From Chara braunii (Eukaryota > Streptophyta > Charophyceae > Charales > Characeae), in NCBI GenBank assembly GCA_003427395.1, contig BFEA01000147.1:413629-442919 (forward strand): a stretch of DNA of 29,291 nucleotides, read 5' to 3'. The stretch's first letter is position 1; each line of letters opens with the position of its first letter. The translations under genes were made by a program, and so were the position numbers. Under the pieces are notes generated by a model that had not been told where the DNA came from, did not search any database, and saw nothing but the letters and a program-made list of their open reading frames with translations. Below are positions 17,477 through 27,914 of the stretch, one piece after another.

Positions 17477-20400
17477 TCAGTATTCTAGGAGGCTGCCTCC
17501 TTCCCAACGGACATAAGCTACTCTACCCCCTTGGTCACTTCCCAACCAATCCCTTGAGAATTGCTCGATAGTCTGTGTTATGTCCTTTTTGGTATGAGTT
17601 TGATGCAGTTTAGCTTTCACTGCCTGCCATTGTATTGTAAGTTCATCCTGAACATATTGTTTGATTACCTCGGTCATTTGCTCTAATGTTACTTTTTCAA
17701 TACACAACATGCACCGTTTTCTCCAAAGAGCCCAAATAACGGCCCTCCTCCCGAGCTTGAACATGTTCTCGTCAAAGATGTTGTTCATAGGGAGGAGTCA
17801 TGTTTCACACAGAAGCGCTCTCCAGTCCCATGGCCATTTAGACTCTGTGCCCAGTGACCTCCAAATCCTATCCCACCGGCACCAAGTGAGGATCGCCCCG
17901 AGACATTGTAGGAAAATGTGCTCTATAGTCTCGGGGATCTTGTGGGCAGGAAAGACTGTCAGACAGGACTTGCACCATGGTGTGGCTAAACCGTTTTGTT
18001 CCAAATATGTTCGATCAATCAGCCAATCGTTTATGGGCAGGCAACGGTGTTCTATCTGCCATTGCACGAAATCCATTTTTGCTGGTCTGGTCTTTGTAGC
18101 GGTGAACCAGCGGATGCGGCGGAGGCAGTCCCTTCCCACATTCAGATGGGACATCCAGGGCTCTCGCACGGTGCTCTTAAGATCAACCCGAGGCCTGAGG
18201 AGCCGGTATGTAGCTTTCACAAACAAATCGAACAATTTTTTGATTTTTCTGGATCTAATCGTGCCGGACGGGTTCCATTGCCATTCCAGCGGGTCAATGG
18301 GGAGTTTGGCAAGCGGGACTTCCGGGAGGAAAGCTACTCATTCCTCTTGTTCCCCCACGACCCTAATTTTGAACGAGTCCGCCTTCTCCCACCTTCTCTT
18401 CTCATCGTGCGAATGCCTTACGAGATGATTCTTTGATCCCTGGTGGAAGAGTGTTACCAACGCTTCCTCCTCTCGTATTTCCATCACCCTACCTACATTC
18501 CCACTATCCCCCGTCGTTACGACCCAGTCCCCTTTCCGGAATCTCGGCCCCCTTCGCAAAATGCACACCCAGTCCAGGGGAATAGAGAAGATTAATTGGT
18601 CCAGATTTTGTTCAATGTGATGACAGTGCTTCAAGTTGGACCTCAATTGTTGTGCAGTTTTCCATTTCTTTCGTCACTATCCCATATGTCCCTAATTCTT
18701 GTTACACCACTTCTTACCAAACAGTTCCACGGGGGGATAGAGCTACAATATACTCTCCCATTCGGGTCAGTGACACACATATGGCCAAAAAGCGGTTGTC
18801 TCACCACCTCTTCCCATTTGTCTGGTGACCCTTTGTTAGGTAGCAGGAGTTGGCGCCATGCGCGCACGCTCGTGATCCAGAAGTCGTCCTTGGTTAAGTT
18901 CGTTCTGGCCATTCCTCGATCAAACTCCTTGTGGGTCTTAGAATGTCGTGGAATAGTCCAGAAACGGTCCTCGAACTGGGGGTTAATCTTGCGATTTGTT
19001 CCAAAGCCACGGCACGCCACGGAAGGAGGGAAGGAAATATAAGTCTCTTGATCCATTGTATTGTCAATGTTGTGATTTGTATGATAGGATCCAGAATCCC
19101 TAGCCCTCCTTTTTCCTTGGTTTGAATAACTGCTGACCACGCCTCTCTGTTAATGACGTTAGGGAGCCTACTATCCCCTCTCCATAGCAGCCCGGCCACT
19201 TGCCTTTTTAAAGCTCTAACCGCTTCCTTACTCAGGGCCCATATTGTTGACCTTTACCACAACGAAGCCAACACCACATTGTTGATAGCCAACGCTCTGC
19301 CCATCAGCGATGTGTGTTTGTCATTCCACTGTGTATTTTTTTCAAGCACGGGTTTTAAAATTGAATCATCGTTAGATGTCGGGTTGTCTATAGTTGTCAT
19401 CATGATGCCCAATACTCTGATCGGGGTTGGCCTGCGACAACTTAGGGGGGTGCGCACCATGGTGATGTATCCACCAACCAAGTATCTTGTTTCCCCAGTT
19501 AATTGTCATGTCCAATACTGTCGTAAACCTGTCCATCAGGCTCCTGATCTCCTCCATATTCTCAGGGGAAGCATCCACCATATATTAAGTCATTTGCGAA
19601 CATAGAATAGATGGGGATCGCATCCTCAGGGATGGAGGAGACCCGAAGTTTCTTGATGTCCTTGTTAGTTCGAAGGTTTGCAGCCAGTGCTTCCATCACT
19701 ATTATGAATAAGAAGGGGGTCAAAGGGTCCTCTTGGCGAACCGATTTTTGAAAAGAAATGTTCGGGCTAACACCCCATTAACTTGGATCCGAGTGGTGGC
19801 ATTGTGGTGGAGAATTGCGGTCCATCTTCGGAAATTGGGACAAAAATTCATTTTTCCATGCATCTATCCAAAAAGGTCCAGTCTACATGGTCGTAGGCTT
19901 TTTCAAAATCAATGAAGACAACCGATGCATTACATTTATCTTGTCTGGTTAGCCTCAAGACCTCATTTACTAGTAAGATATTATCCTGGAGTCTCCGCCC
20001 TTGCATAAACCCCGTTTGCGCAAGATGAATCAACTCATCCAGGACTGGGATCAAACGGTTGGCTAGAGCCTTTGCGAGCATTTTGTACACCACTGTCACA
20101 AAGTTGTGGGACGATAATTCCTAATATCCATCTTATCCCTTTTTTTTATGAAATAAAGTAAGAACCCCCTGGCCCACCGATTCCCCCATATTGCCTGTCT
20201 TGCACACATGGCGATAGTACTCCATGAGATCTGGGGCCATCTTATCCCAAAGTGTTTCCCAAACTCCTTGGGAAAACCGTTAAGGTCAGGGTTTTTTTCC
20301 TCGTCCATCTGACTCGATGTTGCCCTAATTTCCTCCTGTGAGAGTTGAATTGTTCTTCTTGATGATCCGACAAGTGTTTGGTCAGTGGTTTCAAAAAATC

Positions 20401-21720
20401 CACAATTTCCTCCTCCCTAATGCACATCGATCGTTGAGAATATCTCGAGGTAAAGAGGTCCTTAAAGAAGGACTTCGCCACTTGTACACATTGGGGAGTG
20501 GAGGTCACCACATTATCACCTCCTTGTTGAGGGTCATACACGGCTTCAATGGTTGTTCTATTTGTGTGAATTCGGGCAAGACTAAGAAACTTCTTAACCA
20601 TAGACCTCTCAGTCTGATATCTTGCTAGTCTGCCCCTAATGCGTGTTCCTTCCCATCGTTGGGTGACAAAAAATTCCAATTGTTGACGTAAAAACGATAT
20701 GTCTAAACCAATCGATTTCTTCCAAAACAGAGTGCTTATGTGTATGCCAGTCGATATCTAGGCCAATTGCAATGAATATTCTTTACATTTTTCACTAAGA
20801 AAGGACAGACCGTTACTAAACCAATCGATTTCTTCCAGAACAGAGTGCTTATGCGTGTGCCAAAAGGACCAACAATCCTTCAAGTATTTTAGAAACGGCT
20901 TCTGTTGGAGAAGGGAAACATTAAACTTGTAAAAGCCCCGTCCCCGGTCCGGCTTCTTACGAAATGACAAAATAGTCGAGCACATCTTATGGTTCAGTCC
21001 CGGGTATGGACTTTGTGGCAAGATAGCCGCTAAAAGCAATGCCCCTTGCAAGTCCTGAGAAATGAGGATAAGATCTATCCTGGATCTTGTACAACCCTCT
21101 GTCCCCATTTTCCGCAGACAGGAGTAAAAACATGTACCCGGGTGAAGGTTTCGGAATGTATCAAAGCAAAAACCTTGAAGGATGAACACAATTCCTTGAT
21201 AATCCGCTCATCTTCCTCTATATAAGACGGGGTGGGGGATGGAGTTTTCCACCTATCCATCCATCGGTTTGGGGCGACATTAAAGTCACCTGCTATAATG
21301 ACCGGTATGCCGGTCAGAATCTGTGCTCTAATATTTTCAAAAAAACTCTCCTCTCCCCCACCCCATTGGGGGCGTACACACAGATAATACAGACCACTTC
21401 CAATTCGAGCATTGCCAAGACCTACACCCATCTACCTTCCACCTGGTCAACCACCCAGTGAATCGGTTCCGCGCGGGACCCAAGGGGGATCCAAATGGCG
21501 ACACCCGCACTCCCTGGTTTCCGGGCGTGTACTCTAAAGGCTCTGTGCGGCCAACCCAATTTATGTACCTGATTGTGTTCCGGCGAGTTTGTAAGGTGTG
21601 TTTCCTAGACACAGATAATGTCTGGCCAAGTCCTACCTCCCACCCCTCTAATGAGGTCCCAGATCGCTTGTCGCTTCTCTGATTTAATCGTGGCCAACCC
21701 ATTGACATTGAGGGAGCACA
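17477..21720 (-). pseudogene. L1-type LINE ORF2 (endonuclease, RT, zf-RVT), decayed
   Basis: Read from high to low coordinates. The AP endonuclease starts with SLNVNGLATIKSEKRQAIW (about 21700), has ICV*ETHL with a stop in place of the usual Gln before the catalytic Glu, then VYAPN, VIIAGDFNVAPN (about 21290) and SRIDLILIS..LNHK. The RT follows: MDIRNYRPTTL (about 20110), AQTGFMQGR, VVFIDFEKAYDHVDW (about 19890), VRQEDPLTPFLF (about 19720), and MFANDLIYGG at 19603 downwards in place of FADD. Next are a KGGLGI box (about 19110) and zf-RVT with WCKSC and HIFLQC (about 17940-17890). A C-terminal helical tail ends at 17477. At least five frameshifts and several stops break it. It would encode nicking and reverse transcription for target-primed insertion. 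Confidence 0.85.
20704..20862. repeat. 113-bp internal duplication in the LINE
   Basis: A 46-bp segment starting TAAACCAATCGATTTCTTCC is present at 20704-20749 and 20817-20862 with three differences. It lies between the endonuclease and RT regions and disrupts the frame. Confidence 0.85.
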
Positions 21721-22216
21721 AGTCTAGGTCCGCCGCTCTCTGACACTGATTCCAAATCTTTGCTGGTAAGTACATCAGTAATCAAAGTAAATACAGAGAA
21801 GACGTTATCTTTGTTGTATACCGCCTTAACTGGGTCCATCATTTCTCCACAAAATTTTAATCTATTTTATCTCAATCAGTTGTCTTCCCATAACTTTTCC
21901 CACCTCGGTTGTTCCTCCTCCTTGCCCTTTGTATCTGTCAGCAAACCCTTTCTCACCATGGCACACAGGCCCTTCTGCATATCCAGTTCTGTCCATGTCT
22001 CATTAGATTTAATCCTAGCAATCTGAAGGTCCAGCAACTGACTGCGGGAAAACCATTGCATGCCTGCTTCTTTAGTCTGATCGAAGCGGATAAACATGTC
22101 CCTCTGCGAGATTCTGGTGGATTCTGACTCAACCATCCACATGGCCTGTGCCCCCGGCTCAAAGGATTCAGCAATGTATCTATTTGACAATTTGTGCAGT
22201 CCTGCATGCTCGCACG
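21721..22216 (-). pseudogene. LINE 5' region, possible ORF1 remnant
   Basis: An open stretch from about 22216 to 21876 reads [18 protein letters not shown] and later [18 protein letters not shown], ending WEKLWEDN at a stop. It is charged and helical. No zinc knuckle or known domain is recognised. Its place just upstream of the endonuclease suggests ORF1 or 5' UTR. The frame is continuous with the cox2-like piece above it, probably by chance. Confidence 0.35.
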
Positions 22217-22446
22217 CGTGTGTGTGTGTGTTTTCTCGTTTGATAAAGATGGAAGTCTGATTTAAACGACCAGGTACGGCATCACATTTGACACCTAAGG
22301 AAGGTACTGCCCAACTGTGAAGTACATCAGCAGATGTTATAATCATACGTAAATGAGTTCTGGCTACAACCACTCGATTATCTACTTCTAATAAACGTAA
22401 TTGACCCAAGAACTCTTATTCATCTGTTTTTTCTGTGTGTGTGTGT
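22217..22446 (-). pseudogene. cox2: Mitochondrial cox2 fragment inserted in nuclear DNA (NUMT)
   Basis: The minus strand from 22408 to 22233 encodes [15 protein letters not shown], then [34 protein letters not shown] and FIKRE. This is the start of the copper-A domain of cytochrome c oxidase subunit II, in plant-type form and with A/T-rich codons. The Cys/His copper ligands further on (YYGQCSEICG region) are missing, so it cannot work. The homology stops at a TG/CA tract on each side (about 22217-22231 and 22434-22446). A premature TAA lies just upstream in frame. I infer mitochondrial DNA or cDNA captured in the nuclear genome; an organellar origin of the whole window is unlikely given the LINEs. 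Confidence 0.85.
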
Positions 22447-22497
22447 TCAAGATAAGTCGGTAACACAACTGCAGCAGCCTGTATCTGTTTTTTTTTT

Positions 22498-22534
22498 CTT
22501 CTTCTTCTTCTTCTTCTTCTTCTTCTTCTTCTTT
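22498..22534. repeat. (TTC)n microsatellite
   Basis: About 12 uninterrupted TTC units. It is followed directly by TTTTGAAATC, also found at the LINE 3' junction. Confidence 0.95.
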
Positions 22535-22540
22535 TGAAAT

Positions 22541-22690
22541 CCGGACATCCGGACTTGCTCATCCATAACCGGACCGTCCGGGGCCCTATTTCCGGCTGTC
22601 CGGATTGGTGTCCTGATTACCGGATGTCTGGATTATTCCAGACACGGGTCGGGGCCTGGTGTCCGGTGTCTGGATGTCCGGGTCCGGGGC
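22541..22690. repeat. CCGGA-rich degenerate repeat
   Basis: At least ten CCGGA, TCCGG or CCGGT words in 150 bp, including GTCTGGATGTCCGGGTCCGG shared with 16573-16640. No coding sense. Confidence 0.7.
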
Positions 22691-22890
22691 AACCATGAAA
22701 AATATGTGTCCGTGCGGACAATCAGCAGGAAGATAAGGAAAACCTATGTTGGGAAGCTTTTGGGTTTGGGATGCTCGAAACGCTCCCGTATTAATACTGC
22801 TACAAATAGTCGAAAAACACAAAGACAATTCTAAGCTATTGCTAATCTTAGTGTGCTTCATGTTGTGTGTGTGCTATAGAGGTGAGGCTG
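22691..22890. other. No gene recognised
   Basis: Mixed sequence between two repeat blocks. Confidence 0.35.
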
Positions 22891-23157
22891 TTTCAATTTC
22901 GGATCTTCTCATCTGCGTGGAAAAGGGGGTGGTTGTGGTTACACACACACACACACGTGGTGAACCTTGCATCTTCTACTATATTGCCTATCTATACCTT
23001 TCTTTGTTTCATGAATGGTTTGTGATGATTTGTGAATGGAATGAGAGAGAGGGAGAGAGAGCTTCGCGTTATACACACTATTCAGTCTGGCACATCCATG
23101 CTTTTTCTGTGGAGTTGTGGAGTAGTGACATGACAACCCGCGCGCACACACACACAC

Positions 23158-23223
<66 letters not shown>

Positions 23224-23650
23224 CAGCCATGCTTTTTTTGATGAGTTGTATGTCGTGAACATAACGCGCACACCCGCACCCATCGCTACCTCTGGGTGAT
23301 GTGCGGAGTCCTTATCCATCTGATTCAGTCAAATGCATCCTGCGCAGGCTATCGGGGTTCAACCTCCTGACGAGTCGGTGAAAGTTCGATGAAACAGTCT
23401 GGCACAACACTTTTTTGTGGAGTTGTGTATAGCGAACATGACGACACACACACTCAATGTTGGCATCAGAAGAAGCTGGAAGAATGGCAGCAATCAAGCC
23501 CAGTATCTCCAAATAATGATTCTCCCTATTTTGTTTTTGTTTCATTTCCTCCCCTTGTTTGGCCGTACCAGCCACACAGTTTGACTTGTGTCTGGGGTTA
23601 TGGATATTGACGAGCTGGTAATAGAGGGATCTGCAGAAGGTAACAAAGGC

Positions 23651-23729
<79 letters not shown>

Positions 23730-23770
23730 TGCATTTTCTATTATATTGCCTATCTATGCTTTTTCGTTAT
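22891..23770. repeat. Cluster of (CA)n microsatellites inside dispersed repeat units
   Basis: A TTTCAATTTCGGATCT unit (22891-22941) ends in (CA)n. GTGGAGTTGT-type units at 23101, 23231 and 23409 also lead into CA-rich sequence. Long CA tracts lie at about 23144-23219 and 23664-23725, the latter preceded by (AT)n. Sequence after two tracts is alike: CTTGCATCTTCTACTATATT at 22966 and CTTGCATTTTCTATTATATT at 23728, both followed by GCCTATCTAT. The cluster is thus built of copies of the same units. Confidence 0.7.
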
Positions 23771-24562
23771 GAGAAGCACCTGGAGGCTTTCAGAAGACTG
23801 TTGGGTTTTGAAGACTAGATCTTTTTATCTTTCTAGATGTTCATTTTTTAATTCAAACTAATTCGAAGTGCTTTTACTTTCTATAGAGAAACCATCAGGA
23901 CCATATCATTTGTTGCTTGTATGCTGTGCATCCATTTGCATTGTTTATTCTATTTAATGAAGGGCAGCATGTGTGTGTTCTATCCACCACTGGCATGCCT
24001 GAGAACCCTTCTTCCCTTGGTTCTGTGTGTATGCCTAGGTGGCAAGTGGTTTGAACTGCCGGCTTCGTTCGGTCAATAAAGCTGTATTTTGTGCAACTTT
24101 CAGTCCACATATGGCAAAAATTACCAAGCGTTCTATTCGGTGAAGACAGTAATTTCCCTCGAATGAGTTGTTTTTGGCATGCAGCTAAAAAGCGCTTGAG
24201 GCGCAGCCACATCTTCCTGCTCTTAATCCACCCCAGCACTCCAGGTTGCGTATTTGCGACGAGCATCAGGGAAGGCTGTGGAGCTAGAGCTCCATCCCTC
24301 CTCCCCAACCTCGTGCGCACTTGTCTTCTCCCTTCGTCAGGTCTGGCAAGCAGTACGCTTGTAGTTTCTTTGGATTGCGCGCCGTGACAGGTTTCGTTTC
24401 TTTTTGTGCTGTAGAACTGGAGGAGGAGGTGTTTTGCTGAGATCCTTGTGTAATTGATACTAATCGGTTGATTGTGGTGCAAGTTGTGTACTTCTTTCGA
24501 ATGATTGGTCGATCTATTTGAATGCATTTATGAATGTAATAAGGGCACACACTCACACTCGG
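23771..24562. other. No gene recognised
   Basis: A 210-codon minus-strand frame (24527 to 23895) shows no domain and has unremarkable composition. An AATAAA occurs on the plus strand near 24076. A decayed repeat is as likely as an exon. Confidence 0.35.
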
Positions 24563-24669
24563 CCCTCAAAATCACAAAATCCCAAAATGAGTGGCCAGAT
24601 CGAGATCTAGTCCTTCCTTTACAAGGCCTCGATCTGCCCGCTCATTTTGTGATTTTGCTAGTTTGAGGG
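24563..24669. mobile_element. 107-bp palindromic MITE-like element
   Basis: CCCTCAAA..CACAAAAT..ATGAGTGGCCAGATCGAG on the left is matched inversely by CTCGATCTGCCCGCTCATTTTGTG..TTTGAGGG on the right. Arms of about 40 bp surround a short centre. No TSD recognised. Confidence 0.65.
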
Positions 24670-24728
24670 TCAACTGCGAGTCTGCTCGCAGCCCTAATGT
24701 AACCAAAGCAACTGGACTAAGCGCGCAC

Positions 24729-24730
<2 letters not shown>

Positions 24731-24802
<72 letters not shown>
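24731..24802. repeat. (GA)36 microsatellite
   Basis: Seventy-two bases of uninterrupted GA. Confidence 0.97.
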
Positions 24803-24805
<3 letters not shown>

Positions 24806-25417
24806 GCTGAAGTTGCATGTGTGGCTCGTTGAGAGAACTCTACGTGGGATCATGCAACTGGCCAGTGCGGCCACATAGGACAGAACTCAGCCAGGATCAT
24901 GCAGCCGACCGCATAGTACAGACGTCAGCCGTACGAGCAACCCTGTCAAAGAAAATTGGGATGTTACTACACTAACCATACTTGGCCCTGGTATTTCTCA
25001 TTTCATGTAACCTTCTGTATGGGTGGGACTCTGGAGTGGAGCTGGTTTCCAGAGGTGAGGTTCCCCACCCACCAATAGACAGGAAACCACCCGACGGGGG
25101 TACTACCAGGGGGGATGCTCTTACCGGGCCCTGCAGAAGTACCTTGTCGGCGGATGGTGAAAAAAAAAAGGGCCGTATTGTATCAGTGAGCGCTTGTCGA
25201 AGTAGGATGTTTGCCATCTTCAGCCCCTGATCTTTGAATTTATGTAAAAGAACAAAGAAAAATCCCTGCTGAAGACCGGACCTCCCCCTGACTAGGGGTT
25301 GTTCCGCATCACCTCGATCACGGGCTGACGGGATGTTTATTTTTGCATGATTTGAATATTTCTCCTCTCTAACCACCCCTCAGACATGCGTAGGGGTGAG
25401 CTTGAAGTAGTGATTCC
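24803..25417. other. No gene recognised
   Basis: An open minus-strand frame (25376 to 24972) is Pro/Ser/Gly-rich with no recognised domain. Treated as unassigned. Confidence 0.35.
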
Positions 25418-25620
25418 CTGAAACCACCAGTACTCGGCCCAGCTATCGATGCGGAGCCAGGATACGCCCTGCGCGCCAAGTTTTGCCGAACCGTCGGGGC
25501 ACTGTTTCATTTTCCTTTTGGCTGCCGCTTCCAGCCATTGTGGTGCGGTAGCCCGCAGGTCGCAGCGCGTTAACGGGAAACGCCCGCAGTCGATAGCTGG
25601 GCCAAGTACTGGTGGTTTAA
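25418..25620. mobile_element. MITE, TTAAACCACCAGTAC family, copy 1
   Basis: Left end TGAAACCACCAGTACTCGG, CCCAGCTATCGA. The right end, reversed, gives TTAAACCACCAGTACTTGG, CCCAGCTATCGA. The 36-bp arms differ at about three positions. CGCGCCAA near the left end matches GGCGCGC in the other copies. Confidence 0.75.
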
Positions 25621-25697
25621 CTTTGGTAAGGCGACCATATGCATCACCGGGGCTTCGCCATGACATCTTGATCGCAGACTGCACGTTCCTTATGGGT

Positions 25698-25807
25698 CTA
25701 CCGTCTTCCCCCGAACATAACGCACCTGAAAATGAACGTATACAAGGTATGTTTCCAGCCAGATACAGGCAAAATGGGGGTGCATTGTGTTCAGGGGAAG
25801 ACGGTAG
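25698..25807. mobile_element. 110-bp MITE, CTACCGTCTTCCCC family, copy 1
   Basis: Starts CTACCGTCTTCCCCCGAACA and ends with the inverse, TGTTCAGGGGAAGACGGTAG. A second full copy lies at 26939-27049 in the same orientation. No protein is encoded. No convincing TSD. Confidence 0.85.
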
Positions 25808-25896
25808 TTGCAAGCAATACCTACTCGTAAGAACATCGGCATCCTTGACCATGGAAGAGCGTTTTGTCAAATTGTCTATGCTCACCAGGCCCCACC

Positions 25897-26066
25897 AGGG
25901 GCCAAGTCCCACTAGCAGTGTTGAGTTTCCTCAACACCTGAATCTGGGCGTGTTTGAGGACATGTGCAGAAATGGCGTTGAGTTTCCTCAACCGCACATC
26001 CCCACAAACACGTCCAGATTCAGCGGTTGAGGAAACTCAACCCTGCTAGAGGGACTTGGTCCCAGG
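25897..26066. mobile_element. 170-bp foldback element with long arms
   Basis: The left arm (25897-25960) has CCAAGTCCC, CTAGCAG, GTTGAGTTTCCTCAAC, CTGAATCTGG and CGTGTTTG. The right arm (26000-26066) has the inverse of all five in mirror order. The box GTTGAGTTTCCTCAAC is itself an imperfect palindrome and occurs a third time in the loop (25977-25992, as GTTGAGTTTCCTCAAC). Confidence 0.8.
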
Positions 26067-26173
26067 TGAATATAGATTCTGAAACCTTTGCCCATCTTTT
26101 GGTAGATCCAATCTCCAATTGTCACTGTCGCCATAAATTGTTTTGAGACTGGTGCCGAGATGTGCCATGTACA

Positions 26174-26321
26174 CACACATAACATGCACTATTAGATATT
26201 AACCCACCTCCTAAGCCACCAGTACTTGGCCCATACATCGCCGAGGACCCCGCACACATGACACACACTATTAGATATTAACCCACCCCCTAAGCCACCA
26301 GTACATGGCCCATACATCGCC
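26174..26321. repeat. 79-bp-period tandem duplication
   Basis: Segments 26174-26242 and 26253-26321 both read CACACAT, CTATTAGATATTAACCCACC, CCTAAGCCACCAGTAC and GGCCCATACATCGCC. Each contains the left end of the TTAAACCACCAGTAC-type MITE, so a MITE terminus was duplicated. Confidence 0.9.
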
Positions 26322-26489
26322 TGTGGGTCCTTGGCTTATGCGAGCCACAACTTTCGAGGCTCGGCCTCCGGAGCAAAATCGCTGGTGAGGCCAGCCAAAG
26401 GAGGCCTCGCCTGTTTTTTTGTTTTTTTTTGGCGCGCAGGGGGGTTCCAGGGGTGGAGAAAAAGTGCCTCGGAAGCACTGGTGGTTTAA
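26290..26489. mobile_element. MITE, TTAAACCACCAGTAC family, copy 2
   Basis: Left CTAAGCCACCAGTACATGGCC; right GCACTGGTGGTTTAA, the inverse of the family terminus. The interior has TTTTTTTTTTGGCGCGC, as in copy 3. Confidence 0.65.
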
Positions 26490-26561
26490 GCACCTCCTAA
26501 GTGCATAGGAGGCGAACGCAAAACATTATTGCGCAATATCCCAATGTCTCCTCTGGGACCC

Positions 26562-26718
26562 GCGACTTGTCGACCAATGTCGTGCATTCTTTCCAGGAAA
26601 TATTATTTCGCATCCTTTGTTAAGTAGGGCATACTCCGCTGTCTCCACTCGCACTAGCGGTTTGTCGACCAATGTTGTGCACTCTTTGCACGAAATACTC
26701 TTTCACATCCTTTGTTAA
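26562..26718. repeat. Diverged tandem duplication, 95-bp period
   Basis: Segments 26562-26623 and 26657-26718 both read GCG..TTGTCGACCAATGT.GTGCA.TCTTT, GAAATA and TCCTTTGTTAA. The second runs into an A tract. Confidence 0.8.
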
Positions 26719-26938
26719 AAAAAAAAAAAAAAAAAAGAAAAGCTCTATTGTGTTTTGCGCAGCCCTTAGCGCCACGACAATTCTGGTCTGCAGGTTGGCA
26801 CATATGTGAGATTTGCGCAGTAGAACAGGCAGCGACACACTAAGCCCGTTAGAACAAAGCCACAGAAAACACCATTTGCGAAGCAAGAAAAACAAAATAT
26901 GAACACTTTGAAAACATACAACAAAATATGTGTTAGGG

Positions 26939-27049
26939 CTACCGTCTTCCCCCGAACATAACGCACCCTAAAAATGAATGTATACAAGCTATATTTCCGG
27001 CCAGATGCGGCCAAAATAAGGGTGCGTTGTGTTCGGGGGAAGACCGTAG
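26939..27049. mobile_element. 111-bp MITE, CTACCGTCTTCCCC family, copy 2
   Basis: Starts CTACCGTCTTCCCCCGAACA and ends TGTTCGGGGGAAGACCGTAG. It aligns end to end with the copy at 25698-25807. Confidence 0.85.
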
Positions 27050-27914
27050 CAAGTACAGATGCTCCTCTCTGCATTCACCGATACCAAAGGAGTTGCAAGA
27101 AAGGAAAAAACGGAACATCCGCTCTCCGGTTGCGTCAACAATGTCTTTTTTTTCTTTTTTCTTTTTTTTTCTTTTTTTGTCCGGTAAAGGTCAATTATCA
27201 CAGAATTGAGATTACTTGTACCAATAATTGCCCTCGACCAGGGAACATGACACTATTCCATCCTCTCCTTACTTTGAGGTCCTCAGCATGATCCACAAAC
27301 ATCGCACAACGCTCTGAACAAAGGGGCGTTCAAAATAAGGAGCCCGTAAAGGTTGATGAAGGCAAGACCCCGGATTAAATCCAGAATTTCTATTTCCATC
27401 CCTGTTGTAAAGTTACCTATCCCTATTCCCCCCCCCCCTCGATCGTGAAAATATGCAAACTCACACAGGCAAAGAGGTAGTAATGGTAGGCACAATCAAA
27501 CAGGAAATAGTTGATGGAATGGAATTCACGAACTCCACGCGGCAGAACAACAATCAGTCACACCAGCTTACCTGGTCTGCCACGTGGCCATTCCTATATT
27601 CTATACCACCTTAAGCCGTGAAATCGCCAAAAACACTTGGCAAGAGCAACTGACACGTGGCCTCACCCACCCCTCCTATGCTGCCAAGCACACCTTGCGA
27701 CCCAATTATCCACCCATCGCTATCCCACCCCTTCGCGCCACCATCCCACCCCCGGCATCCCCATCTTACCTTCATATTTACAACACGTTCCGGTCGTCCA
27801 ACCCACTCGCCCCCAATCGGACGCCACGTACACCGGGAGGGAGAACAAAAGGGGGATGCTGGGGAAAGAGGGATAACACTTGCTGCTGCTATTACCGTTG
27901 TTGCAATCATTATC
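27050..27914. other. No gene recognised
   Basis: Contains an interrupted T tract (about 27147-27178) and a Pro/Thr-rich plus-strand frame that is probably incidental. A C run lies at about 27428-27438. Confidence 0.35.

Noticed and set aside
22233-22408. Functional nuclear cox2
   Set aside because: Only the start of the copper-A domain is present. The copper ligands, membrane helices and transit peptide are missing, and a stop lies just upstream.
23895-24527. 210-codon minus-strand frame
   Set aside because: No motif, no biased codon use that I can see and no neighbours supporting a gene. Left as unassigned.
25449-26030. 193-codon plus-strand open frame
   Set aside because: It runs through three separate MITE-like palindromes, so it cannot be one conserved protein.
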